A DNA stretch of 64,000 nt, from the NCBI GenBank assembly GCA_947178105.1, contig CAMWXD010000012.1:20271-84270 (forward strand), given 5' to 3'. This document shows, one piece after another, positions 20,215 to 29,521 of this stretch. Position numbers and translations under genes: made by a program. This DNA is from an uncultured Eubacterium sp. (GTDB lineage Bacteria > Bacillota > Clostridia > Lachnospirales > Lachnospiraceae). Position 1 is the stretch's first letter. Each line of letters begins with the position of its first letter. The notes below the pieces were generated by a model. The model was not told the DNA's origin, searched no databases, and worked only from the letters and a program-made list of their open reading frames with translations.

Positions 20215-20242
20215 ATTATACTCAAATCCAATGAGAAATCAA
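20215..20242 (-). promoter_or_regulatory. mgtE promoter
   Basis: On the minus strand -35 TTGATT (20242-20237) and -10 TATAAT (20220-20215) are 16 bp apart. Just downstream, 20191-20208 forms a short hairpin (AAGTGA/TCACTT) followed by a T-run on the minus strand. It could be the terminator of the LysR gene ending at 20239 or an early attenuator of mgtE. Confidence 0.6.
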
Positions 20243-21042
20243 GTGCAAAAAGCATCGCGAAGAAAGAGGCCTCTTGTTTTGTTCTCGCGCTCATCGTAAA
20301 TCAGGCAGATTGTTTTTTCGCAGGGAGGTACCAATGGAATCGATACAAGGTATTCCTGAAAGCGATTTTTTTCGGCGAATTGATGAACAATGGCAGTTCC
20401 GTATCCGCAGGAAATTTTCATCAGCAGGCCTTCGAAGTCATTGGAACCATTTTCTGGATAATTCCTTACATCAAAAAGCACCGTATCCAACTCCTGCTCG
20501 GAAATTTTCTTTTTTACAGCCAAAGGGCTGTCCTTTGAGGCGAGCACGACAAGAGGGTAGGATTTTATGGCGCGATATTGAAACCGGCTGTTTTTCAGCG
20601 GAAACCCAAAACCAATATCCAGGGAGCCGCTTTGGAGATGCCGGTGGAGTGCCTGATTGGAATGCCCATAAAGATTTACCTCTATTTCTGGATAGCGCGC
20701 CCGGAATGCAGACAGGTGCGGCAGGAGCAGGCTTGCGTCCAGATTTTTGATAAAGCCAATATGGATGCATCCGGTTTTCCCGTAGCGGTAAGCGGATATA
20801 TTTTGCTGTGTCAAATAATATTGCTGCATCAGGCGAAGCGCCTCTTCCTTAAAAAAAGCGCCTCCTTCTGTAAGCTTCATCCGTTTGTTATCACGAGAAA
20901 AAAGCAGAAAGCCCAATTCGTCTTCCAAAAGCTGGAGCTGCTTTGTAATGGCTGTTTGGGAAACATACAGGTTCTGTGCTGCCTTGGTAATATTTAGGGT
21001 TTTTTCGACCTCTAAAAAGTATTCAATCTGCCGGAGTTTCAT
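20239..21042 (-). CDS. LysR-family transcriptional regulator
   Basis: 267 residues. The N-terminal winged helix is clear: MKLRQIEYFLEVEKTLNITK, then AAQNLYVSQTAITKQLQLLE. The effector domain follows with the typical SGSLDIGFGFP. The protein is 25-30 residues shorter than most LysR regulators, and the loss seems to lie between LFDVRNYPENG and DFEGLLMKISCGYG, so a small internal deletion is possible. It is divergent from the membrane protein gene at 21190; an imperfect inverted repeat (21082-21100) in the shared intergenic region fits a LysR operator, so the 21190 gene is its likely target. Confidence 0.85.
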   Translation of the reverse strand: MKLRQIEYFLEVEKTLNITKAAQNLYVSQTAITKQLQLLEDELGFLLFSRDNKRMKLTEGGAFFKEEALRLMQQYYLTQQNISAYRYGKTGCIHIGFIKNLDASLLLPHLSAFRARYPEIEVNLYGHSNQALHRHLQSGSLDIGFGFPLKNSRFQYRAIKSYPLVVLASKDSPLAVKKKISEQELDTVLFDVRNYPENGSNDFEGLLMKISCGYGTAIVHQFAEKNRFQEYLVSIPLVPPCEKTICLIYDERENKTRGLFLRDAFCT

Positions 21043-21081
21043 ATCGTTGTATCCCCCTCGTAAAAGATCCTGTTGTATATC

Positions 21082-21100
21082 ATAATCAAATATGATTGTA
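21082..21100. promoter_or_regulatory. Candidate LysR operator
   Basis: AATCA (21084-21088) and TGATT (21093-21097) around AATA form an imperfect dyad in the region between the divergent LysR and YczE-like genes, where the autoregulatory site of such pairs normally lies. Confidence 0.45.
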
Positions 21101-21189
21101 TCATAACTTTATTTCATTGGAAAGCCTGAAAAGATCATGGTATTTTTAATACTGGAAGCAACGGCAGAAAGGAAAAAGAGGGTGCAAAA

Positions 21190-21807
21190 ATGGAAAAAAT
21201 GATAAGGCGTTTGGCGATGTTTTTTATAGGGATCAATCTTTTAGCAGCAGGAATTATTTTGAATACGCGCAGTGATCTGGGAGTGGCAGCGTTTACCAGC
21301 TTTTCTTATGCGTTATCTAAAATTGCAGGTATTTCTTTGGGCAGCGCTTCTGTCCTTGTATATTTGGCGCTGATCGGGGTTCAGTTTTTGCTGCTTCAAA
21401 AAGTGAGCGTACCGGTTTTGCTGCAGATCCCGTTTTCTTTCGTCTTTGGCATACTCACAGATTTTTATGATTTTATAGTTCCTGAGATGGCGCTTTCCCT
21501 GTGGCTCAGATTTTTGCTGCTGGCGGCAGCAATCTGGCTGACTTCCATCGGGGTCTATCTGTATACAAACTGCCGCTTGGTTATGACCCCGGTAGAAGGG
21601 ATCGTTCAGACGATTGCGGATAAGTGGAGCTTCAAATTCTCGCTCGTCAAAAATTGCTTTGACTTATTTATGCTGCTGCTGACAGTTTCATTCTGTCTTT
21701 TGTTAAGGCAGCCTGTGTTTGGGATTGGAATAGGAACCGTTTTATCCGCCTTGATTTTGGGAAGGATGATTGGAATTTATGAAAAGCTGATTGGAAGGAA
21801 AGGATAA
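21190..21807 (+). CDS. YczE/YitT-like integral membrane protein
   Basis: 205 residues with five or six hydrophobic helices. The beginning (RLAMFFIGINLLAAGIILN then TRSDLGVAAFTSFSYALS) and the central loop YLYTNCRLVMTPVEGIVQ are those of the YczE/YyaS/YitT group (DUF6198). The function of this family is not settled; members are often found beside and controlled by regulators, as here by a divergent LysR protein. A weak AGAGGG precedes the ATG. The next frame downstream is a decayed GH1 gene. Confidence 0.8.
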   Translation: MEKMIRRLAMFFIGINLLAAGIILNTRSDLGVAAFTSFSYALSKIAGISLGSASVLVYLALIGVQFLLLQKVSVPVLLQIPFSFVFGILTDFYDFIVPEMALSLWLRFLLLAAAIWLTSIGVYLYTNCRLVMTPVEGIVQTIADKWSFKFSLVKNCFDLFMLLLTVSFCLLLRQPVFGIGIGTVLSALILGRMIGIYEKLIGRKG

Positions 21808-22343
<536 letters not shown>

Positions 22344-22362
22344 TGCAAAAATAAAAGAATGG

Positions 22363-22403
22363 AAAAAGAGCTTCTCCTTTTCAAAACAGAAGCTCTTTTT
22401 TTT
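22363..22403 (+). terminator. Intrinsic terminator after the GH1 remnant
   Basis: AAGAGCTTCT (22366-22375) pairs with AGAAGCTCTT (22388-22397) over a 12-base loop and continues into a run of eight T. Confidence 0.85.
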
Positions 22404-22444
22404 GAGAAATTTTGAACGGATTGGCAAGTATGGAGGGAATGGTT

Positions 22445-22969
22445 TTGGACAGGAATGTAAACATAATAACAGACTTAAAGGGAAATAAAATTGTACTGAT
22501 AAACGATATTATATTCAAAGGGAAAAGGTCTGTAAACTGGGATGATGTAAAGAATTACCTTGAAGCCTATGTCGGTGAATTTTATGAAATCGCCGATACA
22601 AAGGATATTGTGTATATTGGAAAAGAATTACCAGATGAATACACCGGTTCGCGGTATACATATTCGCTAAGAGGTGCGAATGCGAAGGCAAAGGCAAATG
22701 CATCACAGGGGATACCAGAGATGCTTGAGATAGCTTCCGGAAAGCATTTCAGGAAAAATTACGGTGAAAGGCATAAAAGAAATGCTGCAAATGGCTGGTA
22801 CCGGTATAATTCACGGTTTGCACTGCCTGTTTATGATGACAGCGGGGAAGCAGAACGGTATAATGTGTTTCACGCCTCCATGCTGATACGGCACGATGCA
22901 GATGGGAAAATGTATCTTTATGACATTATGGACATAAAAAAAGAAACGAGCAACCCTTTCGAATCATAA
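22445..22969 (+). CDS. Uncharacterised protein, mobile-element associated type
   Basis: About 174 residues. TTG at 22445 is chosen because GGAGGG (22432-22437) is seven bases upstream; ATG codons at 22430 and 22439 are badly placed for that site. The sequence has an early KGNKIVLINDIIFKGKRSVN, a central GANAKAKANASQGIPEMLEI and a final HASMLIRHDADGKMYLYDI and IKKETSNP. I recall this architecture from proteins on Clostridia mobile elements that carry barnase/RelE-like nuclease folds, but I cannot confirm it. The adjoining MobC fragment on the other strand supports a mobile-element origin. Confidence 0.6.
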   Translation: MDRNVNIITDLKGNKIVLINDIIFKGKRSVNWDDVKNYLEAYVGEFYEIADTKDIVYIGKELPDEYTGSRYTYSLRGANAKAKANASQGIPEMLEIASGKHFRKNYGERHKRNAANGWYRYNSRFALPVYDDSGEAERYNVFHASMLIRHDADGKMYLYDIMDIKKETSNPFES

Positions 22970-23050
22970 GATTTTACTTGGCAAAAAACCCATCTCTTTT
23001 TCTATAGTATAGGGTATACGGCTGCATCTGTCAAGCATGATTTTAATTAT

Positions 23051-23251
23051 TCAGTTTTTTAGTTCCGGTACGTCTGCCACGATTTCATACGTTACAGATA
23101 CCTTTTTGTCTAAAGCCTGCAGGTGCGTATACTCCGCAAGCGGCAGTTTTGCGGCTTCTGCATGTTCTGTAATGCCTTCATATTCCACATCTGTAAAACG
23201 GAGCGTGATGCGGCGATTCCGTTTGAGTTCTTTCGGTGCGCTGCGGCTGTT
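23051..23251 (-). pseudogene. MobC-like relaxosome protein, internal fragment
   Basis: On the minus strand a frame between two stops reads KRNRRITLRFTDVEYEGITE, then HAEAAKLPLAEYTHLQAL and YEIVADVPELKN. This is the ribbon-helix-helix part of plasmid/ICE mobilisation proteins of the MobC type. The start and the C-terminal half (the usual NLNQIA region) are missing. It marks a decayed mobilisable element. The stretch 23252-23493 beyond it holds nothing I can identify. Confidence 0.6.
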
Positions 23252-23501
23252 TTAACAGGAGAGTAGAACAGACAGGGCGCATAAGCAGATCATGAATGAA
23301 TCAGGACGGTGTCTCATGATTCAGTGGAAATTTTTCATTTTACAATAGTAGTTTATACATGTCTCCTGAAAGAGGTAGAAATCGATAAGGGACAAGTAAT
23401 CGGTGTCGAAATCAGCAACCAGCATGAGATATCTCTTGTATGGAACCATATAACTGGGAAAGACAGCAATAACGGCATTTGGCGCTAGAGGATAACGTCA
23501 G

Positions 23502-23667
23502 GTTACTTTTCACACCCAGACCTTTGCACTCCGCTGCAAAGGTCGTGAGAACGTGTAAATTCAGCCTAGAAGGCATCCAGTCCTTCGCCAAAGGCGAATT
23601 TTCAATGGACTGGATGCCGTTACTTTTCACAGCACAGCCGTTTTTTGGCTGGGGTGTGAAAAGTAAC
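23502..23667. mobile_element. MITE copy 1 (166 bp)
   Basis: The element starts GTTACTTTTCACACCC and ends with its near-complement GGGGTGTGAAAAGTAAC. It is flanked on both sides by AACGTCAG, an 8-bp target duplication (23494-23501 and 23668-23675). The interior has nested dyads (CTTTGCA/TGCAAAG and GGCATCCAGTCC/GGACTGGATGCC), so its RNA would fold strongly. It encodes no transposase. A nearly identical copy lies at 63637-63803. Confidence 0.9.
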
Positions 23668-23741
23668 AACGTCAGGTGCCTTTTTGCTGCCAGCGTATTT
23701 GGTAATTGACGTAATTTTTTTATTTTGATAGAATAAAACAA

Positions 23742-24253
23742 GAGCGGGCGCCGGATGACATTCCTTCCATTGGGATGCTGGTTTGTGATCAAATTACCCA
23801 TCCGTCGATGTATTTTACAGAGCCGTCGCCTTATTTGGAAGATACGTATTATGGGGACAGCTATCTGGAACATTGGGTAAATGAATACTGGGATTTTCAT
23901 GAAAACAGGTGGGTGTTGGCAGATGTTGACGGCTATTATGAATATGAGAGCCGTTTTGGTTACAGCCAATTTGATTTGCCGCGCAAAAAGTTCGTAACGG
24001 CTTCAGAAGCATGGCTTTGCCTGAGAAAAAATACGCTAACGAAAAAAATAGACGTATTTTCACCGATGACGGAGTACAGGCACTGGAGGAAAGTGAATTG
24101 TGTGAGCTTGATGATTTGGCGGAATTGCTGGCAGAGCCTGATAAAAATATAGAGCAGATCGAACAAATGCGGGCTGCGAATGAAAAACTGTCTGTATTGA
24201 CAAACAATACGCAAAACATCTACTATGATACATTTGGACAGAATGCCGTTTGA
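23742..24253 (+). pseudogene. Transglutaminase-like protein, broken
   Basis: The first frame (to about 24010) contains the transglutaminase-type segment EHWVNEYWDFHENRWVLADVD and DLPRKKFVTASEAWLCLR. After a frame change near 24010-24060 a second frame (to 24253) carries an acidic helical tail, DDLAELLAEPDKNIEQIEQM. Together they look like one protein whose N-terminal half is lost and whose frame is shifted. Proteins of this kind are cytoplasmic with unknown role. No start codon with a ribosome binding site is seen for either part. Confidence 0.5.
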
Positions 24254-24330
24254 GCTAAATTTTGGCTGCCGGCTGTGCATCTGCAAAGAAGATGCGGTAA
24301 GTAAAATATTTTGAAACGTGGGTGACTGGC

Positions 24331-25449
24331 ATGGATCAAAAGAAAATAACAAATATCGAAGTGAAGAAGAAAAACAGGAATGATGTTTTTCGGTATATAT
24401 GCAAACACAGTATGGCGTCAAACCCAGATATTTCCTATGCACTTAAGCTGAGCCTGCCGACAGTGACGCAGATCACCAGGGAATTGATTGGGGAAGGGCT
24501 TGTGGAGGAAAAGGGGGCGCTGGAGTCTACTGGGGGAAGAAGGGCGAAAGCGCTGGCGGTGTCTGATACGGCAGGAAAAGCGGCAGGGCTGGACATTACG
24601 AAAAACCACATCAGCCTGATGCTTACAGGGGTGACAGGCGAGATCCTAAAATATGAGCGCATATTCCTGCCATATGCCGCAGAGGGCAGGTATTACGAGG
24701 AAGTGAGCCAAAAGCTGGAATATTTTTTAGAGGAAGGCGGATGTGGGAAAAAAGACATGCTGGGGATCGGGATATCCTTTCCTGGAATCATAGACTTGGA
24801 TCGGGAGCTGATTGCAGATTCCCATGTGCTTGGGGTGAGCAATCTGCCGTTTTCTTCAGTGAGCTGTTTTTTTGATTATCCATGTCATTTTTTGAATGAT
24901 GCAAATGCAGGGGCTTATGCGGAAGGGATACAGTCGGAATGTATGGAACGCTTTTTTTATTTGTCTCTGAGCGGCACAGTAGGGGGAGCGGTATACAGCA
25001 GCGGCAGGCTGGAACAGGGCAGCCATTTTCGGTGCGGAGAAGCAGGGCATATGACGATTGTCCCGGATGGGGAAGCCTGCTATTGCGGGAAAAATGGATG
25101 CCTGGATGCTTACTGTAGTGCAAAACGCCTTACCGATGGGAAGCTGGAGGATTTTTTTGAAAGGCTGGGGCAGGGAGAGCGGGAAGCAGCCAGCCGATGG
25201 GAACAGTATACGTCTTATCTGGCAGTTGCAGTCAATAATATCCATATGATCCTGGACTGCGATGTTGTCTTGGGCGGGTATGTCGGAAGCTGTATGGGCG
25301 AATACATCCGGGATGTGCGAAGCAAAGTGTCACAAAGGAATACATTTGCCAAAGACAGTTCCTTTGTGCGCCCTTGCAGCCATAAAATGGGGGCGGCTGC
25401 ATTGGGGGCTTCCCGAAAAGTGATAGAGCTGTTTTTGGAACAGGTATAG
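24331..25449 (+). CDS. ROK-family transcriptional regulator (NagC/XylR type)
   Basis: 372 residues. The N-terminal winged helix (NRNDVFRYICKHSMASNPDI, then LSLPTVTQITRELIGEGLV) is followed by the ROK sugar-kinase-like fold. GEAGHMTIVPDGEACYCG and CLDAYCS give the zinc motif CxCGxxGCLD. The kinase-type ATP site DxGxT is altered (AGLDITKNHISLML), as in regulators that bind but do not phosphorylate sugars. The ribosome binding site is weak; GTG at 24322 is an alternative start. It lies upstream, same strand, of a polyol dehydrogenase and GPH symporter with their own promoter, which are its likely targets. A terminator follows its stop. Confidence 0.88.
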   Translation: MDQKKITNIEVKKKNRNDVFRYICKHSMASNPDISYALKLSLPTVTQITRELIGEGLVEEKGALESTGGRRAKALAVSDTAGKAAGLDITKNHISLMLTGVTGEILKYERIFLPYAAEGRYYEEVSQKLEYFLEEGGCGKKDMLGIGISFPGIIDLDRELIADSHVLGVSNLPFSSVSCFFDYPCHFLNDANAGAYAEGIQSECMERFFYLSLSGTVGGAVYSSGRLEQGSHFRCGEAGHMTIVPDGEACYCGKNGCLDAYCSAKRLTDGKLEDFFERLGQGEREAASRWEQYTSYLAVAVNNIHMILDCDVVLGGYVGSCMGEYIRDVRSKVSQRNTFAKDSSFVRPCSHKMGAAALGASRKVIELFLEQV

Positions 25450-25453
25450 GATG

Positions 25454-25484
25454 GAGAGATTTCAGAGATGGAATCTCTTTTTTT
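25454..25484 (+). terminator. Intrinsic terminator after the ROK gene
   Basis: GAGAGATT (25454-25461) and AATCTCT (25472-25478) form the stem, followed by T's to 25484. Confidence 0.8.
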
Positions 25485-25557
25485 ATGCAGTTTTACCAAA
25501 AACAGCTTTTTCAATTTGGATAATATAACAAAAAATTAAAAAATATAAGATTTTGTA

Positions 25558-25586
25558 TTGACAATTTTGTGCTTCTGTCATAAATT
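25558..25586 (+). promoter_or_regulatory. Promoter of the polyol dehydrogenase operon
   Basis: Perfect -35 TTGACA (25558-25563), 17-bp spacer, and a weak -10 TAAATT (25581-25586), in an extended A/T-rich region of about 150 bp before the ATG at 25655. The weak -10 leaves room for control by the ROK protein. Confidence 0.6.
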
Positions 25587-25654
25587 AATATACATAATAA
25601 AACTATTTAATAAAGTATAAATTAAAGTAAAAAAGAAAGAGAGGGAATTTATTT

Positions 25655-26704
25655 ATGAAAGGAAAAATGAAAACGGCTGTGATGCTTGGGATCGGAAAGA
25701 TGGGATTTGAAGAAAGAGAGATCCCAGTGCCAAAGGACAATGAGGTGCTTGTAAAATTAGAGTATGTCGGCATCTGCGGCAGCGACCTGCATTATTATGA
25801 AACAGGGGCGATCGGGGATTATGTTGTAAAGCCGCCGTTTGTATTGGGACATGAGCCGGGAGGTACGGTTGTGGAAGTCGGAAAGGATGTAAAGCACTTA
25901 AACGTCGGCGACCGGGTTGCGCTGGAACCGGGAAAGACATGCGGGCATTGCGAGTTTTGCAAAACGGGGAATTATAATCTTTGCCCGGATGTGGTATTTT
26001 TTGCTACGCCTCCTGTAGATGGCGTATTCCAGGAATATGTGGCACATGAAGCCAGCCTCTGCTTTAAACTGCCGGATAACGTAAGCACGCTGGAAGGTGC
26101 CCTGATCGAGCCTTTGGCTGTAGGCTTCCATGCAGCGATGCAGGGCGGCGCGAAAGCAGGCCAGACAGCAGTAGTCATGGGGGCAGGCTGTATCGGGCTT
26201 GTGACGATGATGGCATTGAAGGCAATGGGGGTATCGAGAGTGTATGTGGTGGACATTATGGAAAAACGGCTCCAGAAAGCGTTGGAACTGGGCGCAGATG
26301 GCGTAATTGATGGAAGCCGGACTGACGCAGTGGAAGAAGTAAGAAAACTGACTGGCGGAAAGGGATGCGGCCTTGCAGTGGAAACGGCAGGCACACAGGC
26401 AACGACTGTCCAGACAATCCATATGGTGAAAAAGGGTGCAACGATTGTACTCGTAGGATACAGCAAAAGCGGGGAAATGACGCTGCCTATGAGCCTTGCG
26501 CTGGATAAGGAGCTGACGTTTAAGACCGTATTCCGCTACCGCCATATTTATCCAATGGCGATTGATACAGTTGCGGCAGGCAGAGTAAATCTGAAAGGGA
26601 TCGTGACGGACATTTTTGGGCTTGATGAAGCACAAAAAGCGATGGATTACAGTGTAAATCATAAAGCGGATATTGTAAAAGCGGTTATCCGTATTGCAGA
26701 ATAG
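25655..26704 (+). CDS. Zinc-dependent polyol dehydrogenase (sorbitol/xylitol type)
   Basis: 349 residues, medium-chain dehydrogenase. The catalytic zinc site is present ([10 protein letters not shown] and [12 protein letters not shown]), as are the four cysteines of the structural zinc ([18 protein letters not shown]). The nucleotide site is [17 protein letters not shown] followed by VVDI, the acidic residue indicating NAD+. The pattern matches L-iditol/xylitol 2-dehydrogenases, which oxidise polyols to ketoses. GAGAGGG is eight bases upstream. It is followed by a GPH-family symporter, so the pair probably imports and oxidises a polyol or related sugar under control of the upstream ROK regulator; the exact substrate is unknown. 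Confidence 0.9.
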   Translation: MKGKMKTAVMLGIGKMGFEEREIPVPKDNEVLVKLEYVGICGSDLHYYETGAIGDYVVKPPFVLGHEPGGTVVEVGKDVKHLNVGDRVALEPGKTCGHCEFCKTGNYNLCPDVVFFATPPVDGVFQEYVAHEASLCFKLPDNVSTLEGALIEPLAVGFHAAMQGGAKAGQTAVVMGAGCIGLVTMMALKAMGVSRVYVVDIMEKRLQKALELGADGVIDGSRTDAVEEVRKLTGGKGCGLAVETAGTQATTVQTIHMVKKGATIVLVGYSKSGEMTLPMSLALDKELTFKTVFRYRHIYPMAIDTVAAGRVNLKGIVTDIFGLDEAQKAMDYSVNHKADIVKAVIRIAE

Positions 26705-26767
26705 CCGATTGCAGGGCATAAGGAACAAGAAGGTTGCGTTTAGCCGATAGGAATAAGGAGGACGGCA

Positions 26768-28138
26768 ATGGAGCAGAAAAATACAGATGTAAAAGTGCCA
26801 CTGGTGAGTAAAATTGCTTATGGCATGGGCGATGTGGGATGCAATTTCAGTTGGATGTTTGTCGGGAATTTCCTGATGATTTTTTATACGGATGTTTTTG
26901 GGATTGGTATGGGGGCAGTTGCAGGGCTGATGCTGTTTTCAAGGTTCTGGGATGCCATTAATGATCCGGTAATTGGAGGACTGAGTGATAAGACACATAC
27001 GAGATGGGGCAGGTATCGTCCCTGGCTTCTGGTCGCTGCTCCGCTGACCGCCATCGTATTGACGCTGACGTTCTGGGCGCATCCGGGCTGGACGCCTGCG
27101 GTTAAGATTGCTTACATGGCAGTGAGCTACTGTATCCTGGTGTTTGGATATACCTGCGTCAATATCCCTTACGGCACGCTGTGCGGTGCGATGACGCAAA
27201 ATATAGAGGAACGGGCGAAAATTAATACGTTTCGTTCGGTCAGTGCAATGATTGCCATTGGCATTATCAATATTATAACCGTTCCCCTGATTGCAGCGCT
27301 TGGCAGCGGGAATGATCAGAGGGGCTACCTTTTGGTTGCTGCTGTCTATGGATGTATTTTTGCGGCCTGCCATATTTTTTGTTTTGCGAAAACAAAAGAA
27401 GTCGTAGAGGTGCCGGAGAAGAAAAAAACATCGCTGAAAGTACAGATGGCGTCTGTTGCGAAAAACAAGCCGTACATGATTGCTGTGGCGGGGCAGTTCC
27501 TGTTTGGGATCACACTGTATGGGAGAAATGCAGATGCGCTTTATTACTTCACCTATGTGGAAGGGAACCAAGCATTGTTCAGTACCTATTCTCTTTTTAT
27601 CATTCTTCCTTCGATTATCGGCGCAGCCTGTTTCCCGGTTGTATTTCGCCTGACAAACAATAAAGGGCGTTCGGCATCCATATTTGCATTTCTGACAGGG
27701 AGCAGCATGTTTTGTATGTACTTTTTTACAGTCAAGGAATCTCCTGTCCCATTCTACCTGTTTTCATGCCTGGCACAGTTTTTCTTTTCCGGATTTAATA
27801 CAGCTATTTATGCGATTGTGCCGGATTGTGTGGAATACGGGGAATGGAAAACAGGGCTGCGCAACGACGGGTTCCAGTATGCGTTTATTTCCTTGGGAAA
27901 TAAGATCGGAATGGCAATCGGGACATCTGCCCTTGCAGGAGTTTTGGGCAGCCTGGGATATGCGGCAAATGAACAGCAAAATCCGGCTGTGCTGGCTGTA
28001 ATGAAACATTCGTTTACTACAGTTCCAGGCGTATTATGGATTGTGACAGCGGCAGTCTTATACTTTTACCGTCTAAATAAAAAAGCTTATAATCAAATTG
28101 TGCAGGAAATTCAGGAACGGAAGGGAGGGAAACTTTGA
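26768..28138 (+). CDS. GPH-family glycoside/pentoside:cation symporter
   Basis: 456 residues with about twelve membrane helices. The family signatures are plain: DVGCNFSWMFVGNFLMIFYT near the start, AINDPVIGGLSDKTHTRWGR with the conserved Asp and Arg, and WGRYRPWLLVAAPL. GPH (MelB-like) carriers bring sugars or glycosides in with Na+ or H+. AGGAGGACGGCA lies just before the ATG. It is the second gene of the operon with the polyol dehydrogenase, and is probably its substrate importer. Confidence 0.92.
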   Translation: MEQKNTDVKVPLVSKIAYGMGDVGCNFSWMFVGNFLMIFYTDVFGIGMGAVAGLMLFSRFWDAINDPVIGGLSDKTHTRWGRYRPWLLVAAPLTAIVLTLTFWAHPGWTPAVKIAYMAVSYCILVFGYTCVNIPYGTLCGAMTQNIEERAKINTFRSVSAMIAIGIINIITVPLIAALGSGNDQRGYLLVAAVYGCIFAACHIFCFAKTKEVVEVPEKKKTSLKVQMASVAKNKPYMIAVAGQFLFGITLYGRNADALYYFTYVEGNQALFSTYSLFIILPSIIGAACFPVVFRLTNNKGRSASIFAFLTGSSMFCMYFFTVKESPVPFYLFSCLAQFFFSGFNTAIYAIVPDCVEYGEWKTGLRNDGFQYAFISLGNKIGMAIGTSALAGVLGSLGYAANEQQNPAVLAVMKHSFTTVPGVLWIVTAAVLYFYRLNKKAYNQIVQEIQERKGGKL

Positions 28139-28180
28139 AACCATACGAAATTGGATTTTTCATTACTGTACGGAAATAGA

Positions 28181-28209
28181 TTGAGAAACAGGACAGAATA
28201 GGATATAAT
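28181..28209 (+). promoter_or_regulatory. Promoter upstream of the AAA-ATPase remnant
   Basis: TTGAGA (28181-28186), 17-bp spacer, TATAAT (28204-28209). It probably served the decayed gene at 28240 and may now drive the LysR gene at 28515. Confidence 0.65.
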
Positions 28210-28239
28210 AGAAAAAACGGTACCGGATGGAGGGCAGTG

Positions 28240-28499
28240 ATGAAAAAAGCATTTCCTGTTGGAGTGTTTCCTTGCTGGGATCTTAAGCCAGAGTGAGAAT
28301 TATCTGGTGAAATCCAACCGTGAATCTGGAAAAGGGCGTTCTGGCCTTATTTGCCTTTGCTGATTTGGAGCAGGATGCAAAGAAGGCCTACGATAAGAAC
28401 TATATGGAAGAGCTGCGTGCGGAAGGCTATCGGAACATAGACTGTTATGGGATATCGTTTTACCGGAAAGACTGCGAGGTTTGGTTTGGAAAAGTATGA
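28240..28499 (+). pseudogene. AAA-ATPase/PD-(D/E)XK (DUF1703-type) gene, mostly deleted
   Basis: GGAGGG and an ATG at 28240 start [15 protein letters not shown], similar to the N-terminus of the 'AAA-ATPase-like plus PD-(D/E)XK' family (MKK..PIGV). After a stop the frame resumes from 28320 with the family C-terminus, [20 protein letters not shown] followed by [15 protein letters not shown], ending at 28499. About 450 residues between the two ends are missing. The stop overlaps the region where the next gene begins. Confidence 0.6.
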
Positions 28500-28514
28500 A
28501 TGAGGATGTGCGCG

Positions 28515-29375
28515 ATGGATACAAAGGATATTCGGTATTTTTGCCGTGTATATGAAGAAGGAGGAATCAATCAGGCGGCGAAGCAGCTTTTTATCAGCGC
28601 CCAGGGGCTTAGCAGGATTATTTCCAAGCTGGAGGCAGAGCTTGGGGCGGTTCTTTTTGAACGGTCTGCAAGAGGATTGCGCCCGACTGCCAGCGGGGTT
28701 TATTTGTATGAAAACTGCCGGGAGCTGCTGGATAAACTGGAGGATATAGAAGTGGGGATCCGCAGGGTGGAGCGGATGGACAGAGAGTTGCAGCTTGGGT
28801 TTTCCTGCGGGGTATTAAATGTGTTTCCGTTTCACAGGCTGGAGCAGTTTCAGGCGGAACATCCCCATATACAGATTCAGTGGGAAGAGGCGGAAAACGA
28901 AGGGGTTATGAATAAGATTTTCCAGCGGGGGCTTGATGTGGGGTTTGTCATCGGCAGCATAGGGCGGGACGGGCTTTATGCAAAGGAAGTGTATCAAATC
29001 GGGATGGATGCTTTGGTGTATGAAGGGCACCCGCTGTATGACAAACAACAGTTGTCGGTCGGCGACTTACGTGAGGAGCCGCTGCTTACCCTGAATGAAA
29101 AGTTTTACTGTTATCACAGCTTTGTGGGACGCTGCAAGGATTTTGGGTTTCTTCCGCAGATCCGTATGAAAACCATGGAAAGCCAACTGATCTATCGGTT
29201 TTGCCGGGAGAAAATGGGGATTGGGATCGATGTAAATATCCATAAAAATGAGATCAAAATGGATGGCATCCATCGGATTATGCTGCGGGATGCCGTTCCA
29301 TGGAGGATCTCTGTCGTGTGCCGCAAAGACCGCAGGGAAGAAAGGGCGATCAAAAAGCTGTTGGAATTGTTTTAA
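28515..29375 (+). CDS. LysR-family transcriptional regulator
   Basis: 286 residues. The DNA-binding domain reads MDTKDIRYFCRVYEEGGINQ, then AAKQLFISAQGLSRIISKLE; the effector domain follows, with LQLGFSCGVLNVFP at its start and a periplasmic-binding-like fold. GAGG at 28503-28506 selects the ATG at 28515 over the one at 28500. It precedes, on the same strand, an Fe-S flavoenzyme and an OFA-type MFS carrier, from which a terminator separates it. It probably controls that pair in response to their substrate. Confidence 0.88.
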   Translation: MDTKDIRYFCRVYEEGGINQAAKQLFISAQGLSRIISKLEAELGAVLFERSARGLRPTASGVYLYENCRELLDKLEDIEVGIRRVERMDRELQLGFSCGVLNVFPFHRLEQFQAEHPHIQIQWEEAENEGVMNKIFQRGLDVGFVIGSIGRDGLYAKEVYQIGMDALVYEGHPLYDKQQLSVGDLREEPLLTLNEKFYCYHSFVGRCKDFGFLPQIRMKTMESQLIYRFCREKMGIGIDVNIHKNEIKMDGIHRIMLRDAVPWRISVVCRKDRREERAIKKLLELF

Positions 29376-29403
29376 GGAAACGTGTATATCAACAATTTGT
29401 TGG

Positions 29404-29442
29404 TAGCTGTTATCTTTTTGGTGATAGATAACAGCTATTTTT
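29404..29442 (+). terminator. Intrinsic terminator after the LysR gene
   Basis: TAGCTGTTATC (29404-29414) pairs perfectly with GATAACAGCTA (29427-29437), followed by TTTTT. Confidence 0.85.
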
Positions 29443-29521
29443 GATGTTATTCTTTTCTTGTTAAGAAAATAACAATATGCCAGAAATTACAAAAAGAAGA
29501 AGAAAAGAGGAGGAAAAATCT

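Noticed and set aside
23479..23709. Coding frame through MITE copy 1 (and its counterparts at copy 2)
   Set aside because: The frames arise from the dyad structure of the element and cross its boundaries, with no start signals.
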